Under the pieces are notes generated by a model. It did not search any database. It was not told where the DNA came from and saw only the letters and a program-made list of their open reading frames with translations. The position numbers and the translations under genes were made by a program. DNA of 64,000 nt from the NCBI RefSeq assembly GCF_048060115.1, contig NZ_JBHMIM010000010.1, positions 1 through 64,000 on the forward strand, in the 5' to 3' direction. Positions 40,830-49,850 of this stretch are shown here, in pieces (positions within the stretch are counted from its first letter, which is position 1; the number at the start of each line of letters is the position of its first letter). This DNA is from Micromonospora_E sp048060115 (GTDB taxonomy: Bacteria > Actinomycetota > Actinomycetes > Mycobacteriales > Micromonosporaceae).

Positions 40830-42895
40830 TGCGCCTCCTCCAGGGTGACCAGCAGGTAGCCGTGCGGGTCGACCTCGACGCGCTGGCCGCTGGGCACCAC
40901 CGTGGTGGAGGTGCCCTCGTCGACCAGGGCCGGGCCGGCGAACCGGTCCCCCGGCGCGAGCTTCGACCGGTCGTAGACGGCGAACGCGGCGACCTCGCGG
41001 GTGCCGAAGTCGAAGGCGTCGCGGTGGCCGAGCAGCGCCCGCGCCGGGTCGCCGTCGCCGGCCGCCGGCCGGTGAAGCTCCGGGCTGGTGGTCCGGCCGA
41101 TGCCACGGACCCGCAGGTTGAGGATCTGCAGCCGGTTGCCCATCGCGTGCCCGTACCGGGCCCGGTGCAACTCCTCGAACGCGGCACGGACCGCGTCGCG
41201 GTCCAAATCGGCGCCGACGGTGACGATCAGGGAGTGTTCCTGGCCGAGGTAGCGCAGCTCCAGCTGGCGCTCCAGCACCGCCGAGGTGGCGTCCACCCCC
41301 TGCTCCACCAGTGAGGCGACCGCTTGCGCCTCGACCTCGACGAACTTCGCCGCCAACTCGGTCAGGTCGACGCTGCCCTCGGGCGCGTCGGCGTCCAGCG
41401 TGGCCAGCACCGTACGGGAGAAGTCGTTGACGATGTCCGCCGACAGCATTCCCCAGGCGGAGAAGCCGGACGGGGCGAACGGCACCACCACCTCCCGGAT
41501 GCCCATCTCCCGGGCCAGCAGCGGGGCCAGCAGCGGCCCGGCGCCACCGAAGGCGAGCAGCGAGAAGACCCGGGGGTCGTGGCCGCGTTCCACGGTGATC
41601 TGGCGGACCGCGCCGACGGTGCGGGCCAGCAGCACGTCGTAGATGCCGGCCGCGGCGGCGGTCGGGCTCAGCCCCAGCGGGGTGGCGATCTGCTCGTCGA
41701 GCGCCGCCAGCGCCGCCTTCGCCTGCAACCCCATGGTGCCGGCCAGGAACCGGTCCGGGTCGACGTAGCCGAGCACCACCGAGGCGTCGGTGACGGTCGG
41801 GCGCTGCCCGCCCCGGCCGTAGCAGACCGGCCCGGGGTCGGCGCCGGCGCTGTGCGGCCCGACCTTCAGCAGGCCCCGGTCCAGCCAGGCGATGGATCCG
41901 CCGCCGGCGCCGATGGTACGGATGTCGTAGGTCGGGATCAGCAGCGGGAAATGCTCCAGCTGCGCCTCGTACGCGGCGACCGGGCTGCCGCGTTCGATCA
42001 CACAGGCGTCCAGCGAGGTGCCGCCGATGTCGAAGGTGAGCAGGTTGTCCCGGCCCAGTTCGCCGGCCAGGTGGGCGGCGCCGACGATGCCGCCGGCCGG
42101 CCCGGACAGCACGGTGTGCGTCGGGGACGTCTTGGCCATTGTCGAGGTCATCGACCCGCCGCCGGAGCGCATGATCAGGAACCGGCCGGTGAAGCCCCTG
42201 GCGGCCAGCCCCGACTCCAGCTCGTCGACGTAGCGTTCGAAGATCGGCCGGATGTACGCCTCCAGCACGGTGGTGCTGGTCCGCTCGTACTCGCGGTGCT
42301 CGCGCACGATGTCCGTCGACACCGAGACGCTGACCTGCGGGTACGCCTCTCGGATGATGGCGGCGGCGGCGCGTTCGTGGCTCGGGTCGACGTGCGAGTG
42401 CAGGAAACAGACCGCGATCGAGCCGACGCCCTGGCCCTCGACCAGGGTACGGGCGGCGGCCCGGACACTGTCCGGGTCGAGTTCGGTGACGACCCGGCCC
42501 CGGTAGTCCAGCCGGCCGGTCACCCCGGCGGTGTGCCGCCGCTTGACCAGGCTTTCCGGCCGTTGGTACTGGAAGTCGTACATGTGGTCGGCGGGCACGT
42601 TGCCCCGGCCGAGCAGGAAGACGTCGCGGAAACCCTCGTTGGTGATGATGCCGGTGGCCCCGCCGCGGCGTTCCAGCACCGCGTTGAGCCCGAGCGTGGT
42701 GCCGTGGATGAACAGCTCCACCTGGGACAGGTCGGTGCCCAGCGCGGTGACCGCGTCGAGTACTCCCTCCCACGGGCGGGCCGGAGTGGTCGACGCCTTA
42801 CGGAACCGGACCTGGTTGGTGCGGGTGTCCAACTCCATCGCGTCGACGAAGGTGCCACCGATGTCGACGGCGAGCCGAATGTGGGGTGCGGGCAT
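40826..42895 (-). CDS. hyuA: Hydantoinase A/oxoprolinase ATP-dependent subunit
   Basis: 689 residues. N-terminal actin-like ATPase start LAVDIGGTFVDAMELD, then FIHGTTLGLNAVLERRG, the mid LLTFDIGGTSLDACVIERG (second phosphate motif, ~275), IGAGGGSIAWLD (~315) and FGGAGPLLAPLLAREMG (~450), followed by the C-terminal beta domain. HyuA activates the ring carbonyl with ATP; HyuB completes hydrolysis. It lies 4 bp after the ABC ATPase gene, so substrate import and ring opening are genetically linked. Confidence 0.93.
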   Translation of the reverse strand: MPAPHIRLAVDIGGTFVDAMELDTRTNQVRFRKASTTPARPWEGVLDAVTALGTDLSQVELFIHGTTLGLNAVLERRGGATGIITNEGFRDVFLLGRGNVPADHMYDFQYQRPESLVKRRHTAGVTGRLDYRGRVVTELDPDSVRAAARTLVEGQGVGSIAVCFLHSHVDPSHERAAAAIIREAYPQVSVSVSTDIVREHREYERTSTTVLEAYIRPIFERYVDELESGLAARGFTGRFLIMRSGGGSMTSTMAKTSPTHTVLSGPAGGIVGAAHLAGELGRDNLLTFDIGGTSLDACVIERGSPVAAYEAQLEHFPLLIPTYDIRTIGAGGGSIAWLDRGLLKVGPHSAGADPGPVCYGRGGQRPTVTDASVVLGYVDPDRFLAGTMGLQAKAALAALDEQIATPLGLSPTAAAAGIYDVLLARTVGAVRQITVERGHDPRVFSLLAFGGAGPLLAPLLAREMGIREVVVPFAPSGFSAWGMLSADIVNDFSRTVLATLDADAPEGSVDLTELAAKFVEVEAQAVASLVEQGVDATSAVLERQLELRYLGQEHSLIVTVGADLDRDAVRAAFEELHRARYGHAMGNRLQILNLRVRGIGRTTSPELHRPAAGDGDPARALLGHRDAFDFGTREVAAFAVYDRSKLAPGDRFAGPALVDEGTSTTVVPSGQRVEVDPHGYLLVTLEEAQ

Positions 42896-42899
42896 CGTC

Positions 42900-45188
42900 T
42901 CAGGTCACCTTCCGGATAGTGGCGTCCGTCGACGCCTGCGCTGCGGTCAGGGCATCGGCTGTGGTCAGGGCATCGGCTGTGCTCGGGGCGTGGGCGAGCA
43001 GGTCGGGGATCTCCGGGGCGCGCCAGCAGGCCGCCCGGCTGCGTCCGTACGGCTGGAGTTGCTGCTCGGAGGTGCGGCACCGGCCGGTGACGAACGGGCA
43101 GCGGGCGGCGAGCGGGCAGCCGGCGTCGCCGTCGGCCTCCTCCAGGTCCTTGAGCAGCTCGACCCGGCCGCCGTCGAAGCCGGCGCCGAGGCTGGGCGCG
43201 CTGGACAGCAACGCCCGGGTGTACGGGTGCGCCGGGCTGGTGAAGACCTCGTCGACCGGGCCTTCCTCGACGATACGGCCCAGGTAGAGCACGATGACCC
43301 GGTCGGCGAAGCCGCGTACCGTGGCCAGGTCGTGGGAGATGAAGATGGAGCCACGGTCGCAGTCGGCGGCGACGTCGCGGATCACCTCCAGGATCTGCGC
43401 CTGCACGGTGACGTCCAACGCCGAGGTGGGTTCGTCGAAGACGATCAGGTCGGGGTCGCCGACCAGGGCGCGGGCGATGCCGATCCGCTGGGCCTGGCCG
43501 CCGGAGAGTTCGTGCGGGCGGCGGGCCAGGATGGAACGGTCCAGCTCCATCCGGTCCAGCACCGCGCCGACCCGCTCGGCCCGCTGCTGCGCCGGTACGC
43601 CGAGAGCGCGCAGCGGTTCGCCGATCGCGTCGGCGACGGTGCGGCGCGGGCTGAGCGCGCCGAACGGGTCCTGGAACACCAACTGGGCCCGGGTACGCAG
43701 CTTGCGCAGGGCCCGGCCACGCAGTTCGGCCATCCGGACGCCGCCGATCTCCACGGTGCCGCTGGCCGGCTCGACCAGCCCGAGGATCAACTTGGCCAGG
43801 GTCGACTTGCCGCAACCGCTCTCCCCCACCACGCCAAGGGTTTCACCGGCGGCGACGGTCAGGTCGACGCCGCGCAGCGCATGGTGCCCGCCCCGGCCGA
43901 ACCGGCTGCGGTAGACCACGTGCGCGTCGTCGATACGCAGCACGGTGCGCTCGGTGCCCACCTGTTCCGGCGCCGCTGCGGACAGCGGGCCGCTCGCCGT
44001 CGCGGCGGCGGGGGTCGGGTCGGTGGTCGGCGGCCCGGTCTGCGGATGGAAACAGGCCAGCGTCCAGCCGGCCACGGCCCCGGCCGTGCCGTCGGAGCTG
44101 GTAGCCGGACCGGCGGCTGGGCCCGCAGCCGTGGCCGTGGCCGGCGCGGCGACCGGCACCGCGCCCGTCGGCGGGCGCTGCTCGGCGCACCGCTCGGTGG
44201 CGTGCGCGCAGCGGGTGACGAACGGGCAGTTGCCGGGCGGCTCGGTCAGCAGCGGCATCCCGCCGGCGGTGGCCCGCACCAGCCGGCCGTCGACGTCGGG
44301 CACCGAGGCGAGCAACGCCCGGGTGTACGGGTGGGACGGGGCACGCAGCACCCGGTCGGCCGGTCCGCTCTCCACGACGGTGCCGGCGTAGAGCACCACG
44401 ACCCGGTCGCAGATCTCGGCGATCGAGGCCAGGTCGTGCGAGATGAGCAGCACGCCGCGCCGGTCGGTGTCGGCGGCCTGGCGGAACTGCCGCAGGATCT
44501 CCCGGGCCAGGGTGACGTCCAGGCCGGTGGTCGGCTCGTCGGCGATCAGCAGGCCAGGTGCGCAGCCGGTGGCGAGCGAGATCATCACCCGCTGGGCCAT
44601 CCCGCCGGACAGTTCGTGCGGATACGCGGCGAGCCGCCGCTGCGGGCTACGGATGCCGACGGCGGCGAACAGTTCCCCGGCGGCCTCGCGGGCCTGCTGC
44701 TGGCTCATGCCCTGGTGGGTGACGAGCCGGTCGACCAACTGCCGCCCGACCGTCCGGGTGGGGCTCAGCGCGCCGCGCGGATTCTGGAAGCAGATGGCCG
44801 CCCCGTGGCCGCGGTGCCGACGCAGCTGGTCCGGTCCGAGCCGCAGCACGTCGACGGTGCCGCTGTCGGTGCCGGTGCCGCTGTCGCTGCCGACATCGCC
44901 GTCGGTGCCGACATCGCCGACGCTGGCGCCGGCGGTCGAATCCCCGCCGTGGAAGCGGACCCGACCGGTGGTGTGCGCGCCGCCGGGCAGCAGTCCGACG
45001 ATGGACCGGGCCACCATGGACTTGCCGCCGCCGCTCTCGCCGACCAGGCCGACGACCTCGCCCCGGTCGACGTGCAGACTGACATCGGTGAGCGCGGCGA
45101 CCTGCCGGCCGGGCCGGCGGATCAGCACCGACAGGTTCTCGATGGCGAGCAGGTCCCGGGTCGTGGTCACGCTGGAGGCCATCGTCAT
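42900..45188 (-). CDS. Fused dipeptide-type ABC transporter ATPase (DppD-DppF fusion)
   Basis: 762 residues containing two nucleotide-binding domains. Domain 1: Walker A GESGGGKSM (~48), signature LSGGMAQRV, Walker B LLIADEPTTGLD, then the oligopeptide-family C-terminal Cys cluster (CPFVTRCAHATERC). Domain 2: GESGCGKSTL (~465), LSGGQAQRI, LIVFDEPTSALD, and again a Cys cluster (CPLAARCPFVTGRC). Two separate proteins (DppD and DppF) are more usual. Domain 1 has a Gly/Asp/Ser/Thr insert of about 35 residues before its Q-loop, and a Pro/Ala/Thr-rich linker joins the halves. ATG at 45188 overlaps the permease stop by 1 bp. Confidence 0.92.
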   Translation of the reverse strand: MTMASSVTTTRDLLAIENLSVLIRRPGRQVAALTDVSLHVDRGEVVGLVGESGGGKSMVARSIVGLLPGGAHTTGRVRFHGGDSTAGASVGDVGTDGDVGSDSGTGTDSGTVDVLRLGPDQLRRHRGHGAAICFQNPRGALSPTRTVGRQLVDRLVTHQGMSQQQAREAAGELFAAVGIRSPQRRLAAYPHELSGGMAQRVMISLATGCAPGLLIADEPTTGLDVTLAREILRQFRQAADTDRRGVLLISHDLASIAEICDRVVVLYAGTVVESGPADRVLRAPSHPYTRALLASVPDVDGRLVRATAGGMPLLTEPPGNCPFVTRCAHATERCAEQRPPTGAVPVAAPATATAAGPAAGPATSSDGTAGAVAGWTLACFHPQTGPPTTDPTPAAATASGPLSAAAPEQVGTERTVLRIDDAHVVYRSRFGRGGHHALRGVDLTVAAGETLGVVGESGCGKSTLAKLILGLVEPASGTVEIGGVRMAELRGRALRKLRTRAQLVFQDPFGALSPRRTVADAIGEPLRALGVPAQQRAERVGAVLDRMELDRSILARRPHELSGGQAQRIGIARALVGDPDLIVFDEPTSALDVTVQAQILEVIRDVAADCDRGSIFISHDLATVRGFADRVIVLYLGRIVEEGPVDEVFTSPAHPYTRALLSSAPSLGAGFDGGRVELLKDLEEADGDAGCPLAARCPFVTGRCRTSEQQLQPYGRSRAACWRAPEIPDLLAHAPSTADALTTADALTAAQASTDATIRKVT

Positions 45189-46084
45189 CACCGCCGCTTC
45201 GCTTCGGCGCGTTCCTGCAGGCCTTCGCCGAGCAGGCTGAACCCGAACACGCTGACCAGCAGGAACAGGCCGGGCGGGACCGAGGTCCACCAGCGGCCGG
45301 CGACCACGTCCGGCGAGCCGAGGCTGATCATCGACCCCCATTCGGCGGTCGGCACCGAGATGCCCAGCCCGAGGAAGGACAGCCCGGCCAGGGTCAGCAT
45401 CGCCCAGCCGCAGCCCAGCGGGGCGATCACCCGGACCGGGGTGAGGCTGTTCGGCAGCACGTGCCGCCAGAGCACGCCGAGGTGCGACGCCCCGGAGGTG
45501 ACGGCGGCGTCGATGAACGGCAGTTCGCGTACCGACCGGACCTCGGCGCGGACCAGCCGGGCGTAGCCGGGGGCGTTGACCAGGGCGATCGTCAGGATCA
45601 GGTTGACGGTGCCGCCGCCGAGCAGGGCGGCGACCGCGAGGGCCAGGATGAAGGTGGGGAACGCCTGGAAGATGTCGAGCAGCCGCATCAGCACGTCGTC
45701 GACCCAGCCGCCGAAGTAGCCGGCGATCAGGCCGAGGGTGGTGCCGGCGAACACGGCGAGGGCGACGGCGGCGACGGCGATGCCCAGGTCGAGCCGGCCG
45801 GCGTGCAGCACCCGGCTCCAGACGTCCATGCCGTTGATGTCGGTGCCGAGCAGGTGGCTGCCGCCCGGCGCCAGCAGCGTGCCGGCGGGGTCGATCTCCT
45901 CCGGGCCCCAGGAGCTCAGCAGCGGTGCGGCGAGCGCGGCGAGCGCCACGACGGCGAGGATCGTCGCGCCGACGGTGATCAGCACGGTGGCGAACCGGCC
46001 GCCCCGGGCGGCGCCGACGGCCACCACCGGGGCGGCGTCGTCGGCGCTGTCGCCGGGTCCGCCGGCCGCGCGCAGGTCAACCAT
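45188..46084 (-). CDS. Dipeptide/oligopeptide ABC transporter permease (DppC-like)
   Basis: 298 residues from an ATG at 46084. A Pro/Ala-rich cytosolic start precedes six membrane segments; LLSSWGPEEIDPAGTLLAPG-type N-terminal loop and HLLGTDINGMDVWSRVLHAG are hallmarks of DppC/OppC proteins, and the coupling EAA loop is VRAEVRSVRELPFIDAAVTSGAS. The start overlaps the DppB stop by ATGA. Works with DppB-like permease and the fused ATPase to import the operon's substrate. Confidence 0.92.
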   Translation of the reverse strand: MVDLRAAGGPGDSADDAAPVVAVGAARGGRFATVLITVGATILAVVALAALAAPLLSSWGPEEIDPAGTLLAPGGSHLLGTDINGMDVWSRVLHAGRLDLGIAVAAVALAVFAGTTLGLIAGYFGGWVDDVLMRLLDIFQAFPTFILALAVAALLGGGTVNLILTIALVNAPGYARLVRAEVRSVRELPFIDAAVTSGASHLGVLWRHVLPNSLTPVRVIAPLGCGWAMLTLAGLSFLGLGISVPTAEWGSMISLGSPDVVAGRWWTSVPPGLFLLVSVFGFSLLGEGLQERAEAKRR

Positions 46085-47094
46085 CAGATCTTCACTCTCG
46101 GGTCGAGGATCGCGTGCACCACGTCGGCGATCAGGAAGACGAGGACGTAGCAGACGGCGATGAGCAGTACGGAGGCCTGCACGACCGGGAAGTCGCGGTA
46201 GAGCAGCCCGCGCAGCGCCCATTGGCCGAAGCCCTGCCACGAGTAGACGTACTCGATCAGCACGGTGGATCCGATCGCGGTGCCGAAGACCAGAGCGGCC
46301 AGCGACGGCAGCCGGACCAGGGTGGCCCGGATCAGGTAGCCGCGGCGCAGCAGCCGATCGCGCAGCCCGTGCGCGGCGGCGGCGGTGTACGCCTCGGAGT
46401 GCAGCACCTCCAGGGCGGAGGCGCGCACGCTGCGCAGCAGCGGCGCGACCACCACGATGGCCAGGGTGGCCACCGGCAGCGCCAGGTGTCCGAGCGCGGA
46501 GGTGAACGCCGGGCCGTTGGCGGTCAGCACGGCGTCGATCAGCTCGGCGCCGGTGATCGGGGTCAGGTTGGTGTCCGGGTCGACCCGGCCGCTGGGTGCC
46601 GGGAACCAGCCGAGAACGCTGTAGCCGATCAGGATCAGCACCAGGCCGAGCCAGAACTCCGGCACCGAGTTGCCGATCAACGCGAGCACCCGGATGCCGT
46701 GGTCCCCGGCACGGTCGGCGTGGCGCGCCGACCAGATGCCGCCGACCACGGCGATGAGCACCGCGACGGTGACCGCCAGCACCACCAGCTGCAGGGTGGG
46801 ACCGACTCGCAGGGACAGTTCGCTGGCGACCGCGTTGCCGCTCTGGATCGACGTGCCGAAGTCACCGGTGGCCAGCCCGCCGAGGTAGTCCAGGAACTGT
46901 TTCCACAGCGGCTGGTCCAGTCCGTAGCGGGCGCGTGCCGCCGCGGCCTCCACCTCGGTGGCGTTGGGGCCGAGGATGGTCCGGATCGGGTCCCCGGGAA
47001 GGACCCGCACCAGGACGAAGGTCGCGACGATCACGCCGAGCAGCACCGGAACGAGCTGCAGCAGCCGGCGGGCGACGAAACGGGCGATGCGCAT
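46084..47094 (-). CDS. Dipeptide/oligopeptide ABC transporter permease (DppB-like)
   Basis: 336 residues, six predicted membrane segments. DppB features: the first helix LLQLVPVLLGVIVATFVLVRVLPGDPIRTILG, contiguous with the GDP turn, then the periplasmic loop and GTSIQSGNAVASEL, and the EAA-type loop ASALEVLHSEAYTAAAAHGL. It starts at 47094, 22 bp after the binding-protein stop. Together with the DppC-like subunit it forms the translocation pore. Confidence 0.92.
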   Translation of the reverse strand: MRIARFVARRLLQLVPVLLGVIVATFVLVRVLPGDPIRTILGPNATEVEAAAARARYGLDQPLWKQFLDYLGGLATGDFGTSIQSGNAVASELSLRVGPTLQLVVLAVTVAVLIAVVGGIWSARHADRAGDHGIRVLALIGNSVPEFWLGLVLILIGYSVLGWFPAPSGRVDPDTNLTPITGAELIDAVLTANGPAFTSALGHLALPVATLAIVVVAPLLRSVRASALEVLHSEAYTAAAAHGLRDRLLRRGYLIRATLVRLPSLAALVFGTAIGSTVLIEYVYSWQGFGQWALRGLLYRDFPVVQASVLLIAVCYVLVFLIADVVHAILDPRVKI

Positions 47095-47116
47095 GAGGGG
47101 TGGATGCCGCCGTCGG

Positions 47117-48775
47117 TCAGGCCGAGGTGCTCAGGTAGCGCAGCCGGGCCAACCCGTCCATGGGCTGGACCCAGCCGGCGACCGATTCGCGCACCGGCAG
47201 GTTGAAGTTGGGCTGGCAGAGGATCACCCACGGCACGTCGGCGGCGAGGATCTCCTGGACCCGCAGCCACAGCTCGTTGCGCTCGCCCGCGTCGACGACG
47301 GTGTGCGAGCGCTCGTAGATCTCCTCCAGCTCCGGGTTGACGTAGTTGGAGTAGTTGAGGTTGGCACCGTCGACGAAACTGGTGGCCAGCATGTACTCGA
47401 CGTCGTTGACCCACAGCTGGCCGGAGGTGATCTGCAGCGGGATGTTCTTCTGCTGCCGACGTTCGGCCAGGGTGGCCGGGTCCAGCGGGGTCAGCTCCAG
47501 CTCGATGCCGACCTTGCGGGCCTCGCTCTGGATCAGCACCGCGATCTGCTGCTGGGTGTCGTTGTCGGTGGCGTAGACGAGCTCGGAGGTGATCTGGGTG
47601 GACCCGGCGGCGGCGAGTGCGGCGCGGGCGGCGTCCGGGTCGTAGCCGTACGGGTAGCCCCGCTCGTCGTAGCCGGGCATGTCCAACGGCACCAGGCTGC
47701 TGGTGGGGCGGGCGTCACCGCCGTACACGTTGTTGATGATCTGGTCGTAGGGCACCGCGTGGGCGAGGGCCTTGCGCACGTCGACGTTGTCGAACGGCGC
47801 GGTGGTCACCGACATCTGGATGGCGACCTGCTCGTTGCTGGCCGCCGAGATGACCTTGATGCCGTCGGCGGATTTGAGGTCGGCGATGTCGCGCTGGCTG
47901 ATGCCCAGCGCCACGTCGACGTCGCCGGCCTGCAGCTGCAGCCGCTGGTTGGCGGCGGCCGGCACCACCGAGATGCGGATGGTCTTGGCCTGCGCCGGGT
48001 CGGGGCCGGGGTAGCCCTCGTTGGCGGTGAGCACGATCTCCTGGCCCTGCACCGCCCGATCGACGTTGAAGTAGCCGCCGGTCGGGGCGTTGTTGGCGAA
48101 CCATTCGGTGGCCCACGGGTCGGCGTCGGTGGCGTGCTTCTTGGCTTCCTCGGAGTCGAACACGTACAGCGAGATGGCCTGGATCTGCCGGGTCAGCGCG
48201 CTGGGGAACGCCTGGGTGAACTGCACGGTGTAGTCGTCGACGACGGTGACCTGGTCCGGCTCGGTCAGCCCGATGGTCCGGTAGATGCCGGCGACGTTTG
48301 CCTGGGCGGCGAAGGCGCGGTCCTTGGACCACTTGACGTCGGCGGCGGTCATCTCGTTGCCGCTGGCGAAGGTCAGGCCCTGGCGCAACTTGAGGGTCCA
48401 GACGGTCTGGTCGGCGTTCGGCTCGAAGGACTCGGCGAAGGTGGCGACCACGTTCTCGGTGTCGAGGATCCGGGAGCCGTCGGCCTCGGTCACCCCGTAG
48501 TCGATCATGTACGGGAAGATGTTCTTGTAGAGCATCAGGGCGACCGGGTCGAAGCCCACGAAGTCCTGGTCCCAGCTGCTGAGGTAGCTGGAGACGGCGA
48601 TGCGCAGGGTGTCCGAGCCGGTGCTGGGCGAGGCGTCGTCGGAGCCTTCGGTACGGGAACCGGAGGCGCAGGCACCGGTGGCGAACAGCAACGCGCCGAT
48701 GCCGCCGAACTGCAGCACCGACCTGCGGGATAGGGCGGGCGAGGCGGATCCGCCCCGCGGAGAGGTACCGGCCAT
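47117..48775 (-). CDS. Tat/lipoprotein extracellular solute-binding protein (SBP family 5)
   Basis: 552 residues. The start MAGTSPRGG is followed by RRSVLQFGGIGALLFATGAC: a twin-arginine motif and a lipobox Cys at ~36, so the protein is probably exported folded and anchored to the membrane. Family 5 marks: TLKLRQGLTFASGNEMTAADVKWS near residue 130 and DVRKALAHAVPYDQIINN near 340. It captures the oligopeptide-like or cyclic-amide substrate. GGAGGT lies nine bases upstream of the ATG. It is the first gene of the operon. Confidence 0.92.
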   Translation of the reverse strand: MAGTSPRGGSASPALSRRSVLQFGGIGALLFATGACASGSRTEGSDDASPSTGSDTLRIAVSSYLSSWDQDFVGFDPVALMLYKNIFPYMIDYGVTEADGSRILDTENVVATFAESFEPNADQTVWTLKLRQGLTFASGNEMTAADVKWSKDRAFAAQANVAGIYRTIGLTEPDQVTVVDDYTVQFTQAFPSALTRQIQAISLYVFDSEEAKKHATDADPWATEWFANNAPTGGYFNVDRAVQGQEIVLTANEGYPGPDPAQAKTIRISVVPAAANQRLQLQAGDVDVALGISQRDIADLKSADGIKVISAASNEQVAIQMSVTTAPFDNVDVRKALAHAVPYDQIINNVYGGDARPTSSLVPLDMPGYDERGYPYGYDPDAARAALAAAGSTQITSELVYATDNDTQQQIAVLIQSEARKVGIELELTPLDPATLAERRQQKNIPLQITSGQLWVNDVEYMLATSFVDGANLNYSNYVNPELEEIYERSHTVVDAGERNELWLRVQEILAADVPWVILCQPNFNLPVRESVAGWVQPMDGLARLRYLSTSA

Positions 48776-49150
48776 GGGAGAAGACCTCCGTCGTTAACGG
48801 CGAGGGTGACCTTGATAGGGCTGATTCTGCGGTGTGCTCTTTAGTGAGCGGTGGAGCGGCAATGCGGCCGTGGATGCGACTCACCCACCTCCGTGTTCTA
48901 TCAGGCTGAACGTTCGTGAACAAGAGGTGAAACCCGTTCACCGTGACATTCCAACGGGTCGGACGAGGCGGGAAATCCCGTCGACCCCACCCACGATCTT
49001 GCAGCTATCGATAGCATTTGCCAGATTTGTCCTGCGGTAGACCCAAGATCGTCGACAAACGTCGATCCGACGCTTAAGCTGCCAGACTGACCTCTGGTAG
49101 CGCTCCCACACCGTTCCCCTGCCGGAGGCGCCCCGAACGGAGGAAGTGTC
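48776..49150. promoter_or_regulatory. Divergent promoter region with inverted repeats upstream of the hydantoinase-type operon
   Basis: 375 bp between the minus-strand binding-protein gene and the plus-strand lipoprotein gene. Two symmetric elements lie side by side: a perfect 8-bp palindrome GAACGTTC at 48908-48915, and GTGAAC (48916-48921) with its inverse GTTCAC (48936-48941), 14 bp apart. They are candidate operator sites 130-165 bp upstream of the operon start, perhaps for the XRE-cupin regulator. No promoter hexamers are assigned. The binding-protein gene has a clear GGAGGT site. Confidence 0.4.
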
Positions 49151-49666
49151 ATGCGCCGCTGCACCGCGAGCGTACTCGCCGGGATAGCCGTCCTGGTGCT
49201 GGTCACGGGCTGCAACACCGCCCCTGGTAGCACCCCGGGAAACCCTTCTGCCCCACCGGCCCCAGGGCCCGGCACGACCCAGGAACCGATCCAGGTAAAC
49301 GTCGCCGACGCCTTGGGCACCGCCCAGCAGGAGTTCACCCTGATCGCCAACGGCGACTGGTCCGGAGCCTGGCAGCTGTGGACCGCCGAAGCCCAGCAGT
49401 CGGTGCCGGAGGAGGTGTTCGTCGAGGCCAACAAGGCATGTCCGCTACAGGCCGGGGTGGAGTTCGAACTCCAGGAAGTCACCCCGGTCAACGAAACCGC
49501 CGTCGACCTCACCTGGCGCCGCGACGACACCGTCGGCAACAGCTCGCTGCGGCTCGACGGCGACACCTGGCGGTTCGATCCGGGCGGCGGCGTGCTCGTC
49601 GAGTACGCCTCCGGTGCCGACGAGACGATCGCCAGCCGCAAGGCCGCCGGGAGTTGCCCGCCCTGA
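49151..49666 (+). CDS. Lipoprotein of unknown function
   Basis: 171 residues, ATG at 49151 with GGAGG upstream (CGGAGGAAGTGTC). Signal with Arg start, hydrophobic core and lipobox L-V-T-G-C (Cys21). A Pro/Gly/Thr linker (22-50) leads to a small domain of about 110 residues: ALGTAQQEFTLIANGDWSGAW, then a strand-rich part with DLTWRRDD and WRFDPGGGV. The helix-rich start followed by strands recalls NTF2-like lipoproteins (DUF4878-type), but that is tentative. It is divergent from the operon and ends before a bidirectional terminator. Confidence 0.75.
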   Translation: MRRCTASVLAGIAVLVLVTGCNTAPGSTPGNPSAPPAPGPGTTQEPIQVNVADALGTAQQEFTLIANGDWSGAWQLWTAEAQQSVPEEVFVEANKACPLQAGVEFELQEVTPVNETAVDLTWRRDDTVGNSSLRLDGDTWRFDPGGGVLVEYASGADETIASRKAAGSCPP

Positions 49667-49775
49667 TCGCGTCCCGAACCCGGCCGGCCCCGTCCTCAAC
49701 CAGCCGGACCCGCACACGAAGCGGCGGTGCTCGTCTTCGTCGCGATTCCGGCGGAGCAGCCCCGGAAACGTCTGA

Positions 49776-49839
49776 AAGGTGCGCCCGCGCCGCGCCGGAC
49801 GTGGTGGACACCCACGTCCTCGCCGGCCGGGCGCACCTT
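49776..49839. terminator. Long bidirectional hairpin between convergent genes
   Basis: A 12-bp stem (AAGGTGCGCCCG at 49776-49787 with its complement at 49828-49839) encloses a second, imperfect inner stem (GGACGTGG with CCACGTCC). It sits between the lipoprotein (plus) and the Tat-exported protein (minus, ending 49851), so it can end both. Confidence 0.7.
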
Positions 49840-49850
49840 CACGCGGACCG

